Shown here in pieces: positions 33,198-45,900 of a stretch of DNA of 64,000 nt. A program made the position numbers and the translations under genes. The notes beneath the pieces were generated by a model. It worked only from the letters and a program-made list of their open reading frames with translations. It ran no database searches and had not been told where the DNA came from. The DNA is from Vitrella brassicaformis (lineage: Eukaryota; Sar; Vitrellaceae), in the NCBI GenBank assembly GCA_001179505.1, contig CDMY01000442.1, positions 1 to 64,000 of the forward strand, given 5' to 3'. Position 1 is the first letter of the stretch. Each line of letters starts with the position of its first letter.

Positions 33198-33873
33198 ATG
33201 AGATGGACACACACACACACACACACACACACCGAGAGGGAGGGAGGGAGGGAGGGCTGCTGTAGTGGGTGGGGGCATCCCTCTGTGCTCGGATCAAGCA
33301 GCAGCAGCGGAAGACAGGACATCTGTGCATTGGCCCGTTGGTTCGTTGGTTCATTGACGTGAGTGACCGTCCTTACTTGACGATCACTTACATACTTGAC
33401 AAACAATGGTGGTGGGGTAGTGTTACATGAGTACTGAAGAATAATGGAGAAGGTGTCCGTCGGACAGGGAGTGCTCGTGTGTGCGTGTGGCGTTTCTGTG
33501 CGTTGCAGCAGTGAGTGCGTGAGTGAGGTAGCTACGTGCTCTGCCTGCCTGCCTGCCTGCCTGCATGCATGACAAGATTTATCCACTTATCAGACTGAGT
33601 CATTGAATTTGACATTCATCGTGTGACATCCATCCTCGTGTGTGTGTGTGTGTCATCGCCAACACAGACACACACACCACAATAATCCCACCGCTTGTCG
33701 GTCGTCTGTCTGTCTGTCTGTCTTTCCACACACATAACATAGACCGACCAGCAGACAGACATCCACCCACTAGCTGTACAGGACACCCACCCGTTCTACG
33801 TAACAAGGTCGGTCACATAAATCCCTCCATCCCTCCATCTTGTGTCCCCCACCCTGGCCACCCACTCAATCAC
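33198..33873. other. Intergenic, convergent gene ends
   Basis: This is 3' flank between CSN2 (+) and the FKBP-TPR gene (-). (CA)n and (GGGA)n follow the CSN2 stop (33210-33257), and GCCT and CTGT runs lie near 33541 and 33705. No gene is seen. Confidence 0.6.
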
Positions 33874-36123
33874 TCACCCATCTTCCATCTCATCTGCCCG
33901 ACCATTGCCCCCGTAGCCGCTGCCTGATGACGGCGGCTGCTGCTGCTGCTGGTCCCCTTGCCCCTCCTTGACCTCTCCTCGGTCACCTGTCTGAGTGTCC
34001 GTCATGCAGGCGCCCACCAGCATGCGGCTGAAGAAGTCCTTCTGGCGCGACTCCGCCTCGCGCAAACGACGCTTGCACTGCATGGCATGAGATGGATGGC
34101 ATGCAGTGCAGTACACACGACATGTGAGAGTGCCACTGTGTGTCTGTGAGTACGTTCTCCAGTTCGCGGCGGATCTCAGCGTTCTGCGGCTCCAGCTTGG
34201 CAGCCTGCGAACGGGAATTGGGTGCGACATGGGTTGTCGTTCGTCTGTCTAAGTCGTGTGGTGTGGTGTGGTGTGGTGTGGTGGCTGACTGCGTACCTAC
34301 CTCGAGCAGGTCCCTCCTGCCCTCCTCGATCGCGCCAAACTCAGTGTTGGCGCGGCCGCGGCGAAACAAGGCCTTGGCGCACCGCTGACCGATAGATAGG
34401 TTTGGCCATAGGTGGACTGACTGATGGCTATGTATGGGAGGTGTGTGGGTGGTGTGGGGGGGGGGGGGGGGNNNNNNNNNNNNNNNNNNNNNNNNNNNNN
34501 NNNNNNNNNNNNNNNNNNNNNNNNNNNNNNNNNNNNNNNNNNNNNNNNNNNNNNNNNNNNNNNNNNNNNNNNNNNNNNNNNNNNNNNNNNNNNNNNNNNN
34601 NNNNNNNNNNNNNNNNNNNNNNNNNNNNNNNNNNNNNNNNNNNNNNNNNNNNNNNNNNNNNNNNNNNNNNNNNNNNNNNNNNNNNNNNNNNNNNNNNNNN
34701 NNNNNNNNNNNNNNNNNNNNNNNNNNNNNNNNNNNNNNNNNNNNNNNNNNNNNNNNNNNNNNNNNNNNNNNGGTCCGTGCAGGTTGAGGTGCCTCCCTTG
34801 CTCACTTACCGGGTCGAGTTTGAGTACTTCGCTGCAGTGGAGGATTGTTGACACCCAATTGCCTTGGCGCAGATACAAACTGACACACACACACACACAC
34901 ACACACACACCGCATGCGCGAATGCGTATTTGAGGTGCGTATTTGTGTGTGTGTGATGTGTGTGTGTGATGCCCACCCACTTGGACAGGTTGAGGTTGAT
35001 GGAGACCTTCATGGTCTTGACCCGATCGGCAAGCTCCGTCGGCGGCTCATCCAGGCCATCGAAATACTCCAACGCCTTACACACACACACACACACACAG
35101 CTGCCGCTGCCGTGAGAGAGCCCCCCATCCATCTATCCATCGCTGCACCCCCATGGTCGGCTGACGCAGCTTCCCCCCCAGCAGTCACCCACCTGTTTCC
35201 TACCTTACCAGGTTATAGTGTTTGTGGGCGTCTTGCAGGTTTCCCTGTACGAGCAAGTGGTTGCCCTGCTCCTTGGCGTCCATGGCCGCCTGCAGCCGCT
35301 CCTCGACAGACATGCTCGACGGCGACCGGGGCTTGGCCGCTATCGACACCAGCTCCACCTCATACTGCAGTCAGTGCATGCACACAAGACACGAAGGCAG
35401 CACAGCATAAACAGACAAGACAACACACGCACAATGAATGGCCTGCGATGCGGTGCGATCGATGTGTCGCGAGCGATAGTGCGTGCGTGCGTGTGCCCAT
35501 GCCATCATGGGGTTGGTTGGCTGGGTGACCTTAATTACCTTGATGGGTGTGTTGGGTGGAATGGCACCGCCTGGTGAGCCAGCGTCGCCATAGGCCAAGT
35601 CGGGAGGAACCGACTAGGCAAACAAGACAAACAAGAGGGAGGACACACGCACACGCACGTTGTTGGCCTACATGTTTGGGTGTGGTGTGTGCGTGTGAGT
35701 GCCCTTAGTATCGGCTGGCTCTATCCAACTGACCACAGAGCACTTTTCCCCGGCCTGCATGGACGTGACGCATTGTTCGAGACCAGGGATGACCGCCGCG
35801 CTGTTGACCGTGTACACCAATGGACAGCCCCTCTCACCTGCACAATCAGCCACACACACACACACACACGCACACGCACAGCAGAAGTAAGTGCACTTCG
35901 TATGAGCTGCCTGCCTGCCAGCCGTACGTGTGGAGTCGACTTTCTCTCCGGTGTCGAGGTAGCAGTCGTAGTGCACCTCAACCTCATCGCCGCCTTCAGG
36001 ACTGACTCAGACACACAACATAGCACACACAAAGATCAAATGAGTCATCCTGCATGTGTGATCTTGTCATTTTCACTTGGGGCCCTCGCCAGGCACAATG
36101 ACCGTCTTACTCTCCAACGTCAT
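33874..36123 (-). CDS. FKBP-type peptidyl-prolyl isomerase with TPR domain (interrupted by gap)
   Basis: The first exon (ATG 36123) reads MTLESKTVIVPGEG and joins EGGDEVEVHYDCYLDTGEKV, the start of an FKBP fold. Next exons give CPLVYTVNSAAVIPGLEQCV, TSMQAGEKCSVVSWIEPADT, DLAYGDAGSPGGAIPPNTPI and YEVELVSIAA. A three-TPR region follows (EERLQAAMDAKEQGNHLLVQ, INLNLSKCYLRQGNW), then 300 N, then RRGRANTEFGAIEEGRRDLL and EPQNAEIRRELENCKRRLRE; the tail has a polyQ and ends at TGA 33874-33876. The layout matches FKBP35/FKBP52-type HSP90 co-chaperones (established). The isomerase domain keeps VI.GLE and the AYG...IPPN loop, but the usual Trp of the pocket floor (VIKGW) is Leu, and the Phe-rich PFxF strand is CPLVY, so activity may be reduced. 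Part of the TPR is lost in the gap. Confidence 0.88.
34472..34771. other. Assembly gap of 300 N beside a poly-G tract
   Basis: There are exactly 300 N. The left flank ends in about 18 G. The gap falls inside the TPR region of the FKBP gene. The round number suggests a placeholder rather than a measured length. Confidence 0.95.
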
Positions 36124-36277
36124 CTGCACCAAAGCTAAGCTTGCAGACCTACCTCAAGCTCGCAGAGTGGCCTCGGCAGAATTGCGTGGTCTAAGGAGGC
36201 GGCAGACGACCCACACCACCCAGCCGGACACCTGCTCCCGAGATCTATTCATCGCCCCTGCTGCAGTGCACTCACTC
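36124..36277. promoter_or_regulatory. Divergent promoter spacer, FKBP-TPR / aspartate aminotransferase
   Basis: These 154 bases lie between the two chosen start codons, with no microsatellite. An upstream in-frame ATG for the aminotransferase at 36098 would be antisense to FKBP exon 1 and is not favoured. Confidence 0.45.
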
Positions 36278-38631
36278 ATGTCCCTCTCACCAGCAGCCAG
36301 ACGCCTGGCGGTGATCTCCCTGCCAGCTGCACGGCAGCAGGCTGCTGCTGTTGGTGTTGGTATCGGGAGATGCCGCAGTCGCGTCAGCTGGGCTCACGTG
36401 AGGCCTGCACCGCCTGACCCCATTCTGGGGCTGAACGAGGCGTACCTCGCTGACACGGACAAGCGGAAGATCAACTTGAGTGTCGGGGCTTACCGGGACA
36501 ATCAGGGTAGGTGGGTATGCTGAGGGAACAAGCAGGAGAAAGGATTCGTGGAAGTGAAGTGCGTTGCGCTGTGTTGTGTTGTGTTGTGTGGCGTTCGTTG
36601 TGTTTGTTGTGGTGCGGTGTGCGTGTGCAGGTCAGCCATGGGTGCTGCCGAGTGTGCGGCGTGCAGAGGAGCTGCGGCTGCAGAACGAGGACAGGCACCA
36701 CGAATACAACCCGGTCCGGGCCGCAATGCAACAAACATACCAACGAAGGAAGCGAAGCCTGCGAGCAGTCGTCCGTCGCATCGATGTCTGTGTGTGTGTG
36801 TGTGTGTGTGCAGATCACCGGCAAGAATGACTTTGTGAGGAACGCTGTGGCACTGGTGAGTGAGTGAGGCGGAGAAGAGTCAGTACAATCTGCGTGTGGG
36901 GTGCTGTGGTGTGGGTGCTCGGTGCGTGTCTGTCTGTCAGGCGTATGGGGAGGATTTGTGTGCGGCCAGGCACATCGCGGCGGCGCAGAGCCTGTCTGGC
37001 ACGGGGGCGTTGCGTGTGGCAGCGGAGTGGCTGCATCTCTACTTCAAGGGCAACCCCGTCGTCTACCTCCCACAGCCCACATGGTAACAAAGACAAAGAC
37101 AACGACTGTGTGCATGGCAAATGGGCCATCCATCCATCCATCCATCAAATCCACTAGCTTGTGTGTGTTGTGTTATCAATGTTAGGTCGAACCACCCGGC
37201 GATATTTCACAAGGCTGGACTGCAGACGAGGACCTACAGATACTTCGACACCCGCACTAAGGCAGGCACGCAGGCAGGCAGGCAGAAGGAAGACGTGACA
37301 TATATGGCGTGACATGGGCGGCCCTGCGTGACGTTAAGTGCATGCAGGGTTTGGACTTGAAGGGCATGTTGGAGGACCTGGACCACGCAGAGCCCATGAG
37401 CATCGTCCTCCTCCACGCCTGTGCCCACAACCCGGTCAGTCAGCGCCCCAGTGGGGTGCACTGCACTGCACGTCTGTCTGTCTGTGTCTGTCGGTCGACA
37501 TATATATGTGTGTGTGGTGTGTGCTGTGCTGCACTGCAGACAGGTGTGGACCCCAGCCGCGATGAGTGGGGCGAGATCCTGGAGGTCATCAACCACTGGC
37601 AGCACCTGGTGGTCTTTGACATGGCCTATCAAGGCTTCGCTACTGGCTCCGTCGAGAGAGATGCGTGGCCCGTCCGGTGAGGGAGTTAGTGCCGTGAGGG
37701 ACGTGAGGGACAGGGCCGCATTCTCTCTCTGGATACGATACCTCTTCGGGGTGTGTGTGTGTGTGTGTGGACAGTGAGTTTGTCCGAGCGGGTCATCAGG
37801 TCATGCTCGCGCAGTCATTCGCCAAGAACATGGTGTGTGTGTGCGCTGACTGCACTGCCACACCCCTTAGACACACGTCTACACGGACACAAATGTGTGT
37901 GTGTGTGTGCGATTAGGGTCTGTATGGCCAGCGAGTCGGGTGCTTCAGCATGATCTGCCAAAGGTAGGAAGGGAGGTCCACACACACACACCGTTGGCAC
38001 ACACACACACACACACACGAGACCCCTGTATGTTTGTATGGTTGCCTCCCTCCACCCACCATGTATGTGTTGCTTATGTGCATGCAGCGAGGAGGAGCGG
38101 GGTGCGTGTGAGTCTCAGCTCAAGAAGATCATCAGGGCCATGTACAGCAGCCCTCCTGGCTTCGGCAGCGAGATCGCCGGCACCATACTTGCAGACTCAA
38201 ATCTCAAGGCACAGTGGTTCAAGGTACACACACACACACACACGTGCACACACGTCCCACGGATGGCCGGGTGGATGGGCGGGCACAGCACACGTGGGTG
38301 TGGGGGCTGTGCTGTGTGTGGGTGGGGTGCCTCTCTCAACAAACACATACAGGAGTTGGAGGAGATGTCTGGCCGCATCAACAGCATGAGGATGCAGCTC
38401 TACACCCTACTCAAGGACAAACACCACCTCGACTGGCCGCACGTCAAGCAGCAGATCGGCATGTTCGCCTACACCGGTTTGGGAGCGGGGCACTGTCAGA
38501 AGCTGGCCGCCGACTACCACATCTACCTCACACTCGACGGCCGTATCTCGATTGCCGGCCTCAACGACTCCAACATCGAGTACGTCGCTGACAGCTTCGC
38601 CGCCGTTGCAAAAGACAAAGCACTGCACTGA
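36278..38631 (+). CDS. Aspartate aminotransferase, class I, probably mitochondrial
   Basis: About ten exons run from ATG 36278 to TGA 38629-38631. The N-terminus (MSLSPAARRLAVISLPAARQ) is Ala/Arg rich and looks like a mitochondrial targeting peptide. Enzyme landmarks: ILGLNEAYLADTDKRKINLS, VGAYRDNQG, RHHEYNP joined to ITGKNDFVRNAVAL, LHACAHNPTGVDPSRDEW (cofactor-binding Asn), VVFDMAYQGFATGSV (the Asp that pairs with the pyridine nitrogen), SFAKNMGLYGQRVGCFS (Lys forms the Schiff base with pyridoxal phosphate) and GRISIAGLNDSNIEYVADSF (Arg binds the substrate alpha-carboxylate). It interconverts aspartate + 2-oxoglutarate and oxaloacetate + glutamate, linking the TCA cycle with amino-acid metabolism and the malate-aspartate shuttle. 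All catalytic residues I can check are present. An in-frame ATG at 36098 would add 60 residues, but that region is antisense to FKBP exon 1. Confidence 0.95.
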
Positions 38632-39402
38632 CGCAGTGCTGCCATGCATGCTGGTCGGTGTGTGTGTGTGTGTGCGGGGGCAAGAGAGAGAGAGGGAGGG
38701 GTGGATGGGCGGCTGCGAATAGCCTGCCTGCCTGCCGTGTTTCCGTCTCATTTTTCTTCTTTCGACTTGCCCTCCATGCATGGAACGAGGGCTGAGTAAT
38801 TGCATGCTTGAGGGGCTGAGTTGCATCACGAGTGCTGTAGGTGCGTGTGGTGTGGTGTGGTGTGGCTTTGCCTGGGCTATGGGTAGCTAGCTACTGCTAC
38901 GTACGACAGACAGGACGAGTGTGCTGTCGATTCCGCGCCCAAATCATGCCTGCCTGCCTGCCTGCCTCATGGACCAACGACTGCATGCTCATGTCTGAGC
39001 GTGAGACACCCATGGAAGCATAGCTGGCCATGGCTGGCCACCCAAACCAAACCACGACGGCCGACCGTGAAGGAAGGGACACACAAGACCTCACATCATC
39101 ACAGCCGGCCGTTGCAGGCTGGCTGGCTCGTCAGTCAGTCAGTCAGTCACGGGAGAGTTAATGGCATCACGATGGATGCGATGCAGCCACTGGACGGAGC
39201 GCACCACATGACGCATAGCATGAGCATCCACACACGCACAAATGCCACACTAGGCTGAACGACTGGCTGACTGGCTGGCTGGCTGGCTCGCACCACGCTC
39301 GTATCGACAACAAGGACGACGGGACGGACGGACGAAAGAGGGAGACACACAAAAACAGCTCGCTCACTCACTCAGTCAGTTGTGTATGTTTGTTATGCAT
39401 GT
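38632..39402. other. Intergenic, convergent gene ends
   Basis: This is 3' flank between the aminotransferase (+) and HBS1 (-). It contains (TG)n near 38661, repeated CCTG, GTCA and GGCT runs, and no gene. Confidence 0.55.
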
Positions 39403-42400
39403 CTATGATGGCTGTAAGACCAGCCCCGCGGCGATGGTCTTGCCCCGATCCCGCAGAATCACACGACTCAACGTGCCCACACCACCAGAGCCTGACACAC
39501 GTGGATTAATTGGATGATTGGATGGATGGGGGAAGGAAGACACAGAGGGGAACCACAGACAGACCCACAGCGATCCAGTCAGTCTATTTAATCTATAGCT
39601 CTCTGTGTGTGAGCATGTGATGTGTGGTGTGTGTGTTTGTGTGTAGTGTACCCTTGCAGTCGAGGCACACAGGTTTTGGGACCGTCAGCCGAACGATGGC
39701 CACCATGCCCTTCACCAGAGCCCTGATGGATGGATGGATGGGACACACGAGAGGATCGATATATGTCTGGCGGACAGGACCCCACAAGGGCCGGGCCGTC
39801 CGTAGCTTAGCTTAGCTTAGCTTACTTTGGTCGTTTGTTTTCCCTCTCTCCAGTCTGTTTGTTGACGATAGCCTCGAGGGCCGCTATGGTCGCACTGTCC
39901 ACCCCCGTGTGCAGGTACATCATCACCTGGTGGACATCACAATATCACACAATCTCACAATCTCTCACACACAAGTCTCTCTGCGCCTCTCTTAGATACG
40001 TGCTGCTTGTCTTGTGTGTGGGGGCTGGCCTGACCTGCTGGCCCTTGACGATTGGGATGTCCAGATCAAACACCAGCAGCTGGGCCGTGAACGATGTCAC
40101 CACCGGCAAGGGGGACGACGGGTCACACAGCACGGACGACACGCTGCACCGCACCCCCACCACACAAGATACCACAAGACCTGCAGGCCGCCCTTTCTTT
40201 GACGTGTCGGCAGTGCGTCTGTCTGTTTGTGCTGTCAGTCAGTCCGCCCACCTGACGAAGTGCGGCTCCACATTGAGAAGGGCCGTGTCGACATAGTCTC
40301 CGCTGCGGCACTCAGGCACTGACGCCCCGCGGCACTCGAGGCCCTTGACGATGGCCGTCTCGTTGGATGGCAGGATGAGCACCTTCTGCCCGTTGCGCAG
40401 CGTCCCACCGTCGACCTTCATCGACACACTCGTCTTGTCACCCGTGCGCCACACGTCACTCACGCACCCCTTGAACGGACCGCCAGACGCACCGGTGCTG
40501 TCGCCGCGACCCTTCGTCTGCAGGCCGTCTGTAAGCACACACACACGGGGGGTGAGGATGCAAGTCTCTCTCGCTCTCTCCATCCACCCAGTGCAGTGAC
40601 GCACGCACCGATGAGGTCGACAAGAGTGGCCCCCTCGCCCCACCATGCCTTCAGCTCTGTGTGGATGGATGCCACAGCCAAGACAAGGATGGCAGTCATG
40701 CCATTCATTGTCTCTCCTAAGACCTCGTTGACAGATAGGGTTACTCACTGACTCCCTCACCAGCGCAGTTGTTGTCGACGATGTTGGTGCCCTCGAAGGC
40801 GCTGAGTGGGAGGTACTGGACGTTGCTGCTCTTGAAGCCAGCCTCGGGGCCGATGATGAAGCCGTGCAGCGGGTCCATCACGCTCCGGTAGCGATCCTCG
40901 GACCAACCCACCTGGGATGGATGGACAGACACACAGGCGTATCTATCGTGCACAGCATACGTGTGGGCGTTGATTGATTGATGAATGACAGCTGTGTTGT
41001 CTTGTCTTGTGTTGTGTTGTGTTGTGCTGCTTACGGCGTCGAGTTTGTTGATGGCGACGATGAGTTGGCCGATGCCGAGCGCCCTCACCAGCTGCAGGTG
41101 CTCCTTCGTCTGGCCACCGCGCTCAAAACCTGCACACGCACCACAACCACACCACACCACACCACCACGTCAACACATGATCCGACCCAAGCAACACATT
41201 TTGGTGCGACCGACACATGTTGTCGCACCCGTTTTGTTAACGTCCGGCTCACCCACCTGCCTCAAACCTGGTCACGTCCACAACCAACAATGCAGCATCT
41301 GCCTGATCGACCGAAGGAAAGAGACAAATGGTTCGGGCGACACACAAAGTGTTTGCGAGACCAAGAGAGGAAGGCATATATGTGCGGACGGACGGACACA
41401 CGCACCATGACGGCTCCCGAGAGCATGTTCGGGACGAAGTCGCGGTGGCCGGGGGCGTCGAGGACGGTCACCACCTTGTGTTTGGTGGCAAAGTGCTTCA
41501 CGCACACGTCAATCGTCACGCCACGCGCTCGCTCATCTTCGCCTGCAACACACATACACACATACACACATACACACATACACACAATAAAGGACAAACC
41601 AAACCCCTCGCTCGCACAGGAAAGCTCCTGTGTATGAGTGTGGGTCTCTGCCTGTGTGATCAATCCATCACCAGCTGACTGACCTTCGTCGAGTACCCAT
41701 GCGAAGGCGAAAGATCCCTTGCCGATCTCCTTGGACTCCTTCTGGTACCTGTGGATCTGCTTGGTCGTCACCGCACCCATCTTGACCAATAAATGACCCA
41801 TCAAAGTTGACTTGCCTAACAGACAGAGAAATCAAGTGGAAACAACCACACACAGTGGTCGAGCAGCCGATGTGCTATCTGCTGCTCCTTCCTTGAGGAC
41901 CCACCCACCGGCATCGACGTGTCCGATGACCACCAGGTTGAGCGGTGCGAGGCTCAGCAGCCTGGCGTCTGCCTCGGGCGGCTTCTCCCCCTCCACCCCT
42001 CCCATGATGCCCTCCTCGGCCGCGCGCACACGCTCCTTCTCGTCAGACCCGCCACGCGACAGGATGCCCTCATCCACTGACATCGATGGCGCCAGTGGCG
42101 GCCGACCACTCCCGGTGCTGCCGTTCTGTTTCGGCTTTGACAGCGGCGGCGCCTTGGCGGGTTCTGACTTGATGGCGGATCCTTTGCGTGAGGCGGGCTG
42201 GGTGGAGGGGGCCGAGGAGGACTGCTTGGCTGGTTTGGGTGGCTTCTTGGGCGCCTGATGTTGGCGAGATGATGACGCTTGTTGTGGTCGGTAGTCATCG
42301 TAACCGTCGTCGTCATAGTCGTCGAAGTACTCGTCATCTGAACGTGCGGAGCAGAGCACACAGTATTCGCGGCCAGATCTATTCTGTCTGTCTGTGCCTG

Positions 42401-42449
42401 TCGTCACCGTACCATCGTAGTCGATGTTTTTGACCCGCCGCCGACTCAT
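39403..42449 (-). CDS. HBS1: HBS1-like translational GTPase (ribosome rescue)
   Basis: About 13 exons run from ATG 42449 to TAG 39403-39405. The N-terminus ([13 protein letters not shown]) leads into an acidic Tyr/Asp tract ([20 protein letters not shown]), the signature start of HBS1 rather than eRF3 or EF-1alpha; a Pro/Ser/Lys linker follows. The G domain is complete: [20 protein letters not shown] (P-loop), [12 protein letters not shown] (switch I), [20 protein letters not shown] (switch II), [31 protein letters not shown] (NKxD). Beta-barrel domains 2 and 3 include [36 protein letters not shown] and [19 protein letters not shown], ending [23 protein letters not shown]1 with Dom34/Pelota releases stalled ribosomes in no-go and nonstop decay (established). 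An eRF3 assignment is less likely given the N-terminus. Confidence 0.92.
41203..41229. repeat. Perfect 8-bp inverted repeat inside an HBS1 intron
   Basis: GGTGCGAC (41203-41210) and GTCGCACC (41222-41229) are reverse complements with an 11-base loop holding the palindrome ACATGT. They lie in the intron between the exons encoding VTRFEA and FERGGQ, unlike the CA/TG content of most introns. Confidence 0.8.
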
Positions 42450-42958
42450 TCTCGTTGTACCACGCGCATTGACGAATCCAGGTGACACAACGAAATCGGC
42501 GCTTTCTGTCTTAGACGACGTTCAGCTGGGGACGTTCGCTAAGTGTCGGCTCACCCATGTCCGTCTTAGCTCGCATGTGAGTTTTGATCGCCACGCATGC
42601 AGCATTTGGAGTTGAGGGCTGTTCAAGCAGCCTTCAACACGTCCCTGTAGCAGCAAAACTGTCCTCGAAGACAGACCAAGCCCCGGAGCCGTTTCAAGTG
42701 GCCCCCACGCACCCCCATCTCTCATCCTGAAGCGCCAGCACTCGTTGCAAACAGGGCGATGGAAGCTGTCATCAAGAAGTGACAGACACCGCTGAGGAGC
42801 GCTACGCCAGAGGGGACCAGGTGCCTCCGAGAGAACGTTCGATTCCAATCTCGAGGAAGGGAGACGCCTCTATGCAGGTAGTGACGCAAAGAGGACAGAC
42901 ATGCCACACGTCACAGTGCAAATTAGGTGACCACTGCCTGCTGTGTTTTGTCTGGTAC
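42450..42958. promoter_or_regulatory. Divergent spacer, HBS1 / coiled-coil gene
   Basis: These 509 bases lie between opposed starts, free of TG/GATG microsatellites. An open frame in phase with the coiled-coil gene begins at a GTG (42779) and includes an ATG at 42872, so the true start of that gene could lie up to about 90 bases upstream of the one chosen, with or without a small intron. Confidence 0.45.
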
Positions 42959-45900
42959 ATGCAGAGTCCCAAGCGGTTCTGGGCCGCTGCCTCCTCTCTC
43001 CCTCCAGCCGGCCGCTCTGGCCTGAGCCTTCCACCAACCACCACGCCCTCGCCCCCCTCCCCTCACACATCGGCCCTCCCACACAGACACCCGCCGCCCT
43101 CCACACAGACCGCGCCCGTCCGACCTCCATCGGTCTCCGCCTTGCCGCCACCATCACTGGCCGCACACAAGCGACAGATCGCCGCCAAGGCAGAGGACGA
43201 CAAGATTGCAGAAAAGGCCCTCTCGACACATCGGAGGCCGCCGCCGAACCCGACACGCCCGATGCACCAGCCTCATCGAGCGGCGGCGCGGTTCGGCGCC
43301 TCGCCCCGGATTGCTGGGAGTGTCTCTGAGAGGGGTGTGCTTGGTGAGCGGCCGGAGGGGAGGAGGGGTGGCGACCAGCCGGATGATAATTTGATAGAGT
43401 TTGAGCAGAAGTTGGCCCAGGTGGTGGACGATTACGAGGGACTGATGTCGCTGCAGCACAACCACCACTCACTCACACTCGCACACAAAGACAAGGTCGG
43501 TCGGCAGATGGACTGACTGCATAGAGAGATAGACAGATAGACAAGCCGTGGGCGGGGCGCATGCATCTGCTGACCAATGAATCAATCATGTGTCTGCAGA
43601 GGGTGGAGTACTTGGAGCAGCGGGCCAAGCGGCTGCAGGCGGAGCTGGAGCAGCTCCGAAGGGGTGGCCAAGGAGGGCCCGCTGCAGCCAACGGGGCTGG
43701 ATCCTTCCATGGTGGCCATGAAGATCTGGCTGAGGCAGAGGTGAGTGAGCAACACTACACACAGCCCAGCCCAGCCAGTGTCTCTGCATCGCTCATGTCT
43801 CTCCACCCTCCGTCCAACCCACCCCACAGGCTGGTCTGATGGAGGAGAGTGTGCAGCTTCTGCTCGAGAGCCGCGACGCAGAGATCGACCTACTCACCCA
43901 GCAGCTGCACACCAAACAAAAGATTCTCGAAGAGCTCAAGAACCTCATTCACGGGACCGCTGCTGCCCAGCTGCATCAACACCAGCCACCGAAGGCCCTC
44001 CCCCCAGCCGCTCCACGCCACCAAGCTGCTCCTGCTCATGCGGCTGCTGGACTTTCTCATGCGTCTGCTGCGGATCAGGTTGAGAGCCTTGTGCAGTCAT
44101 TGCCGGACATGCACGAGGTTGAGCGGCTTCGCAAGGAGGTTGGTGACCTGCGAGACCTCCTGGTTGCCAAGGACCGGCAGCTGGCCGCCGTCACGGCTGT
44201 CGATCCCAACCTGTCCGAGGTCTGCGCCGTCCAGCTGGGTAAGGACATGTGTGTGCTTGTCTGGTCTGGACAGACAGGGCGATTGTTTGGTGTGGTCGTT
44301 CTCTCTGTGGCTCATACATAAATCATTCCAGGTGTGCAGGCCATCAGCATGGTGCAGAACACGATGGAGCTCAAGAACCAGATCAGGACGCTCGAGACGC
44401 GCATTGAGCAGACGGAGTGCTGCCTCAATGAGTGGCGCAACAAGGCCGATCAGCTCGAGGGCGTCTGCGACGCCAAGAGGAGGTCAGTCAGAGAATGAAG
44501 CCGCACTCTGTTTCTCTCTCTGTCTCATGGCCACACCGTGTGTCCGTCTCTGTGTACGTCAGGGAGTTGATAGACATCACGCGCACGCTGGCTGACCGTG
44601 ATCAGGAGCTGGCCTCGCTCTACCAGCTCAAGCAAGACCTGGAGAGGGAGGCAAATTCACAGATACAGTCACTCAAGGACGCTCTCGGTCGGCCAGGCCA
44701 GGCCAGGCCAGGCCACATCACATCACTCACACAGACAAACATACATGCATGACGTGGTCTGCGTGTCTGTCTGTCTGTCTGCAGCTGGTGAGTGTCGTCA
44801 CGTCAAGGAGTTGGAGGCAGCGATGGTCGAGAAGGAGGGACAGCTCAGTGAGCTACGCAACCAAGTCCTACAGAGAGACCAAACCATCACGGAACTTCAG
44901 GCAAGACTACATGACCACAGCAACATATAAACATCCACTCGCACAGACAGACAGACAGACACTCATTGGTGTCATCAGGAGGAGGTTGCTCGCCTCGAGA
45001 TTCGCGAGGCTGAGGCCAACAAGCGGGCAGACAACCTCGAGCACCAACTCATACAAGCCACCAAGAACCTGGAGAAGGTGCGCGCACACGTGGGTTGGCG
45101 TCTACGCTATGTATGTATGGCTCTCTCCCTACCCTCTCTGTCTGTCTGCCTATTGCAGATAAATGAAGAGGCGGCCGACAGCGAGCGTGTGATTGGCGAG
45201 TTGGAGAAGGAGCTCAACGACACCAAAGTCAAACTGCATCATTCAAGAGTCAAGGTACGTCGACCTGTGCACATAATACAAGCGACTGCACTGTTGGCCC
45301 TTGCCTGCCTGCCTGCCTATTTGGCTACCAGGAGCTGGGCCGTCAGAAGCGGCTCGAAATGGAGCTCTCCCAGTTCCAACACCAAACCAAGAAGGCCATC
45401 GACGAGAAGAACACCGAGGTATGGAGTCTGTAAAGGCAGGCCTGAATCCTCTCAATTCCCCCCTCCCTCTCCTTCCCTCTCCTACCCTCTCCCTCCCTCC
45501 CCCAGATCCGTGCGTTGCAGAAGGAGATAACGGCCCGCAGCACCCAGTTGGAGTCCATCCGGTCGTCGATATGTCGCCGCAAGGAAGGCTGCCCCACCCC
45601 GTTCCCCCCGCCACCCCAGTTCCCACTGCGGGGCGACATGGGCGACACAAGCCCCGTTGGGGGGGAGGCATTGGACGTGGCCGGGGAGGGCGGCATGGCG
45701 TCCGCACGGCTGCGGCCGACGGGCAGTGTGGAGGTGCTCATGCCCATGATGCACAAGGAGAGTCGCAGGGGCGGCAGACACATATCGGGGGCAAACCGGG
45801 TTGGCTGGCCATCAGACGCAGCCCACACACACATGCAACCAACGAATGTCTCCGTCTCTCCCTCTCTCTCTGCGTCTCTGTGTCTCTGCGTCTCTGTGTG

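Noticed and set aside
36098-36277. Upstream in-frame ATG for the aminotransferase
   Set aside because: This segment is antisense to the first FKBP exon, and the ATG at 36278 gives a good mitochondrial presequence.
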